This document shows, one piece after another, positions 6,449-9,934 of a DNA stretch of 9,934 bases. Below the pieces are notes generated by a model. The model did no database searches. It was not told the origin of the DNA and was given only the letters and a program-made list of their open reading frames with translations. Source of the DNA: an uncultured Bacteroidales bacterium (lineage in GTDB: Bacteria; Bacteroidota; Bacteroidia; Bacteroidales; Muribaculaceae); NCBI GenBank assembly GCA_945828175.1, contig CALZQD010000041.1:1-9934 (forward strand), read 5' to 3'. Position 1 is the first letter of the stretch; the number at the start of each line of letters is the position of its first letter. The translations under genes were made by a program, and so were the position numbers.

Positions 6449-9400
6449 TTTTACTATGACTAATTTTGATTTGCCGTCGGCGTTGACGATATAGCTGCCG
6501 GCAGCAGGTAATTCTATGATGTCAGAGTCGGCGGCCGTTGCAACGACAGCGCCGGTGAGGTTGTAGACGCTGATGATTTCGGCCGGGTTGCTCAGATAGA
6601 CGGTGCGGCCCGAGACGCGTACTTCGAGTGCGCGGTCGCCGGCTGCCTCGATTTCAGAGACGCCCGAGATGTTGCGGTCGACAAGGCGGTAGGCTGCCAG
6701 GCCGTTGCCGGGGCTGTATGTATAGATGTGGGCCGTGTTATCCGACATGACTACGGCGTCGACGGGCGTCGAGCAGGTCGTTGATCTCACGTCGCCCATG
6801 CCGTTGGTCGGGAAGAGCCACAGACGCTGCATGCCGCTGTAGGTCTTCTGTTTGATTTTGGCGAGCGAGAAGCGGGTGTCGTTGCTGTAGGGGTCGGTGC
6901 TGTAGACGGCGTAGTTGGCGGTGCCGAGCTTGAAGGTGGCGGCGCCGTTGTCGTCGGTGGCCGACGGAGCGATCTCGGGAACGGCTGCAAAAGAGCCGAG
7001 AGTGGCATTGGGGTTGTCGAAGTTGTAGAGGGTCCATGCCGTAGTGTGGCCGTCGGCATAGAACTGGCTGTCGCTGATCGGGTAGACTCGCGGAGCGATG
7101 CCGAAGGTCGAGGCGCTTGCCGGGTAGAATTTGGTGAAGGTCTTCACCTCGGGAGCTCCGGCGACACCGCCCGAAACTTTCCAGCGGACGACGTCAGCCG
7201 TCGAGGCTACGGCGGCAAAGACAGTGAAGTTGCCGCTGCGGACATCGCCATAGATGCCGACATGGTCGACGCGGCCCTTCGCTGAACCATAGAGTGCTGC
7301 GACCGAAGAGAGCGAGCCGTCCTTGAGGTTGACGAGGTGAATTTGTATAGGCGTCGTCTGTATGTTGAGCGAGAGGTTTGAAATCAAGATGTTGCCCTGA
7401 CTGTCTTTGAAAACGTCGTTGCAGGGGAGGTAGCCGACCTTGCCTTCGTCGCCGAGCATTATGTCGCGGATGTGCTCGCCGGTGGCGGCACTGTACTCAG
7501 AGAGGTAGATGTCTGCGTCGATCTTGGCTTCGGCGCGGCCGCTGACATAGACGCAGGTCTTTGTTGCGGCGAGACCGCGCTGCAGCGCTCCGTTCTCGGC
7601 AAAGCTCATGTTCTGCCAGGGCGAGTGGGCCGAGCGATACCAGAGGTTCTCGAACTCGAGCTTGCCCGAGGGCTCATATGTGGCGTTGTCGGTCTTGACC
7701 GAGTAGCCGCTCTCGTAAGAGCCGACCGAGACGTTTGTGACGCTGAAAGAGCGCGGCGGCGAGACGGTCTCGGTGTAATGCTTGCCGCCGACGACTACTC
7801 TCCATTTGAAAGCGTCGCGGCCGAGGATAGATGTGCGCACTTCGGCCGAGGTCACGCCCTCGCCGAGCTGACGGCTGACCATCGGAGCTGTGAAATCGCC
7901 CGAGGCCTTGTCGATTTCGAGGCGCGAGGTGATGTCGGCGGCGCTGACACTCCAGCTGAAGGTGACGTATGAATCTTCGATTTCGGCATTGTCAGAGGGT
8001 TTGTCGAGCTTCGCTGCGGGAGCGCCGGTGCGTGTAGGCGAGCGGAAGGTCTCGGTCTCTGAATAGACTGCCAACTTGCCTTCCTGCTGGGTTTTGACTC
8101 GCCAGTAGCAGAGAGTGTTGTCGGCGAGTGCGTCGCAGTTAAGCGCGGCTTCGGTGGCTTTTGTCTCGGCATCGAGGATGAGATTGCGGAATTCGCTGTC
8201 GGTAGCGGCCTGCACGGTGTAGGTCGAGCCGCTGACAGCATTCCATTTAAGCGTTACGTCCCACGCGACGGTCTGGCCGCCTTTGGGCGAAACGAGGGTC
8301 GTGGCGTCGGATTTAACGCCCGAGTAGTTGATAATCGAGGGGTCTGACTCGTAACCGTAGCCGTCGTAGACGCAGACTGCATACCAGTGGCCCGTAGTCC
8401 TGCCTGCCGGCAGAGTGAAGCTCGGCGAGTAGGTGACGTCGACGAGGTAGTCGGCCTTGAAGCCGTCGCCGTCAGCAGCGCGGGCACCCTGCTCGTCGAC
8501 AGCCGTCGGGATGGCGTAGACCGTGTAGCGGATGATGGCTTTTTCGGCAGCCTTTGTGGCCGTCCATGTCAGGGTGTTGTTAGCATATTTGAGATTGGCG
8601 ACGGCGGGGTAGTTGACGCGCTGTTTCCAGTCGACGATAGGCACGAGTGACTTTGTCGTGTAGTTGTTCTCGCCGAGGTAGTCGCCGAGGCCGGTGCATT
8701 CTGGGCCGTTGATGGTCTTTGTGTTGTAGTAGATTACGCCGGGAGCATTGTCGGTTGCATATTGGCGGGTGAGGTCGACCTGTGCGCCGATTTCGGCCCA
8801 GCCTGTGGCGGGATTGCCTTTCGAGAAGTCGTTGGTCTCGACTTTATATGAGGCTATACTCGTGTAGTTGTGACGGTTATAGTGCTTTGCCACGTTGGCC
8901 CACCACTGTACAAGCGGACCGAACGGCGCAGTCGAGTGAGTGCGCTGCCAGTAGATCTGCGGAGCGATGAAGTCGATGGTGCCTTCTTCGAGCCACTCCA
9001 GCGGGTCGGCGTAGATCTGGTCATACTGCCAGTCGGTCGACGAGATATTGGGCTTCGAGAAGCCTCTCTTGGCTGCCGAGGCATAAGACACGCCGGCCGG
9101 ACCGATGCCGAAGCGCAGGTCGGGACGGGTCTTCTGAATCTCGTCGTAGAGCTCTTTGACGAAAGTGTCGACATTATGGCGGCGCCAGTCGGCGATAGTC
9201 ATTCCCGATTTGGCGTTTATCCAGTCCTGATAGTCGTCGCTGTCCTCGACTTTGGTGCCGTTGACATAGCCGGGCATGCCGCCGCTGGGATAGAAGTAGT
9301 CGTCAAAGAGCATGCCGTCGATGGCATAATTTGTGTAGATTTCCTTGATGACGTCGAGACAGTGCTGGCGGGCTTCTTTCAGACCGGGGTTGAAGGCAAT

Positions 9401-9874
9401 CCATTTGCCGGCGGCGTTTTTGATGGTCCAGCCTTTTTCGCGCCATTCCTTGTCGAAAGCAGTGTTGTATATCTCGCCGTTGGCGTTGATACGGTAGGGG
9501 TTGATCCACGCATAGCACTCCATGCCGCGCTTATGGCACTCCTCGAGGGCGAATGCCAGCGGGTCCCATCCGGGGTCCTGGCCGCGGGTGCCGGTGAGGT
9601 CGGCGCTCCAGGGTTCGAGCGTCGATTTATAGTAGGCGTCGGCGCGCGGGCGCACATGGACGCAAACGCCCGTAAAATTCTGGGCTTTAAGCTTGTCGAG
9701 ATAGTCTCTCATCTGTTGCTGGGCTTTGGTCTTGTTGCCGGCGGCGTTATAAGGCCAGTCGATGCCCATGCCGGCCATCCAAGTCGACCTGAACTCACGC
9801 TTCGGAGCCTCGGCCATGATGTCGCCTGTCGCAAGGAGAGCTGCGAGAGAGGCCGCGATTAATAATTTCTTCAT
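6446..9874 (-). CDS. Secreted GHL10-family (DUF187/YngK-like) glycoside-hydrolase-like protein with FN3-like repeats and a T9SS-like C-terminus
   Basis: A 1142-residue exported protein whose N-terminal TIM barrel belongs to glycosyl-hydrolase-like family 10 (PF02638). A signal peptide (1-21, ending IMA) has no lipobox. The barrel (about 26-400) shows REFRSTWMAGMGIDWP (26-41), VCVHVRPRADAYY (70-82), CYAWINPYRIN (120-130), GMLFDDYFYPSGG (187-199), TIADWRRHNVDTFVKELY (226-243) and DFIAPQIYWQ (301-310), the family's hallmarks. D191/D192 are candidate catalytic or binding acids. Three FN3-like domains follow (about 424-515, 528-612, 620-712), then about 350 residues of unidentified beta-rich sequence (about 715-1065). 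The last 70 residues (SVYNLTGAVV ... GSYIVNADGKSKLVIVK) resemble a type A T9SS sorting domain. Many GHL10 proteins have only 400-550 residues. E. coli DigH (YddW) of this family cleaves peptidoglycan glycan strands; whether this one does is unknown. The 60 bases upstream (to the window end) are AT-rich, without a clear TAnnTTTG, so the promoter or further operon genes probably lie outside. Confidence 0.9.
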   Translation of the reverse strand: MKKLLIAASLAALLATGDIMAEAPKREFRSTWMAGMGIDWPYNAAGNKTKAQQQMRDYLDKLKAQNFTGVCVHVRPRADAYYKSTLEPWSADLTGTRGQDPGWDPLAFALEECHKRGMECYAWINPYRINANGEIYNTAFDKEWREKGWTIKNAAGKWIAFNPGLKEARQHCLDVIKEIYTNYAIDGMLFDDYFYPSGGMPGYVNGTKVEDSDDYQDWINAKSGMTIADWRRHNVDTFVKELYDEIQKTRPDLRFGIGPAGVSYASAAKRGFSKPNISSTDWQYDQIYADPLEWLEEGTIDFIAPQIYWQRTHSTAPFGPLVQWWANVAKHYNRHNYTSIASYKVETNDFSKGNPATGWAEIGAQVDLTRQYATDNAPGVIYYNTKTINGPECTGLGDYLGENNYTTKSLVPIVDWKQRVNYPAVANLKYANNTLTWTATKAAEKAIIRYTVYAIPTAVDEQGARAADGDGFKADYLVDVTYSPSFTLPAGRTTGHWYAVCVYDGYGYESDPSIINYSGVKSDATTLVSPKGGQTVAWDVTLKWNAVSGSTYTVQAATDSEFRNLILDAETKATEAALNCDALADNTLCYWRVKTQQEGKLAVYSETETFRSPTRTGAPAAKLDKPSDNAEIEDSYVTFSWSVSAADITSRLEIDKASGDFTAPMVSRQLGEGVTSAEVRTSILGRDAFKWRVVVGGKHYTETVSPPRSFSVTNVSVGSYESGYSVKTDNATYEPSGKLEFENLWYRSAHSPWQNMSFAENGALQRGLAATKTCVYVSGRAEAKIDADIYLSEYSAATGEHIRDIMLGDEGKVGYLPCNDVFKDSQGNILISNLSLNIQTTPIQIHLVNLKDGSLSSVAALYGSAKGRVDHVGIYGDVRSGNFTVFAAVASTADVVRWKVSGGVAGAPEVKTFTKFYPASASTFGIAPRVYPISDSQFYADGHTTAWTLYNFDNPNATLGSFAAVPEIAPSATDDNGAATFKLGTANYAVYSTDPYSNDTRFSLAKIKQKTYSGMQRLWLFPTNGMGDVRSTTCSTPVDAVVMSDNTAHIYTYSPGNGLAAYRLVDRNISGVSEIEAAGDRALEVRVSGRTVYLSNPAEIISVYNLTGAVVATAADSDIIELPAAGSYIVNADGKSKLVIVK

Positions 9875-9934
9875 GTGATAATTAAGCTTTATAGATTTAA
9901 GTTTTTATTGTTTTTTCAGTGTATGGGTATAGAT

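Noticed and set aside
4833..6494. 553-residue plus-strand open frame, very rich in Val, Asp and Ala
   Set aside because: It mirrors the phosphoesterase gene, whose complete motif set is on the minus strand. GC-rich third positions leave few stops in the opposite strand, and the composition is typical of such shadows.
8870..9862. 330-residue plus-strand open frame
   Set aside because: Antisense to the GHL10 barrel, which has all family motifs. No domain or plausible start context is seen.
9875..9934. Promoter for the GHL10 gene in the last 60 bases
   Set aside because: Only AT-rich sequence is present. No TAnnTTTG with an upstream TTTG was found, so any promoter is likely beyond the window.

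Overview
The window looks like a contig end from a gut-type Bacteroidota genome, most likely order Bacteroidales. The evidence is two promoters of the Bacteroidota sigma type (TAnnTTTG with an upstream TTTG/TTG), start codons without Shine-Dalgarno sequences, an animal-type (GT3) glycogen synthase beside an alpha-glucan phosphorylase, and a secreted protein with a C-terminal tail resembling type IX secretion sorting domains. The family is not certain. The GC-rich coding sequence would suit Muribaculaceae, but that is an inference. No RNA gene, mobile element, CRISPR array or long repeat was seen.

Bases 1-47 are not genomic. They are the end of an Illumina P5 / Nextera read-1 adapter, including an 8-base i5 index and the 19-base transposon mosaic end. 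Genomic sequence starts at 48, and the phosphorylase gene is cut off there by the end of the assembly, not by a biological event.

All five genes are on the minus strand and appear to form three transcription units. Read in the direction of transcription (right to left), the first is a two-gene unit. It has a large secreted GHL10-type glycoside-hydrolase-like protein (9874 to 6446) and a secreted calcineurin-type phosphoesterase fused to a PQQ/WD-like beta-propeller (6446 to 4623). The two overlap by one base (TAATG), and the unit ends at a strong hairpin terminator at 4565-4604. The second unit is a single FadL-family outer-membrane transporter (4413 to 3097) with its own promoter near 4479-4510. 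The third is a glycogen operon whose promoter starts directly at the FadL stop codon: GT3 glycogen synthase (3035 to 1362), then alpha-glucan phosphorylase (1313, truncated at 48).

The glycogen pair would build and break down intracellular glycogen. The GHL10/phosphoesterase pair acts outside the cytoplasm and is the least understood part of the window. Tight coupling suggests joint action on a glycan, with one enzyme cutting the chain and the other removing a phosphoester, but neither substrate can be read from the sequence. The FadL-type protein probably imports hydrophobic compounds and has no visible functional link to either neighbour.
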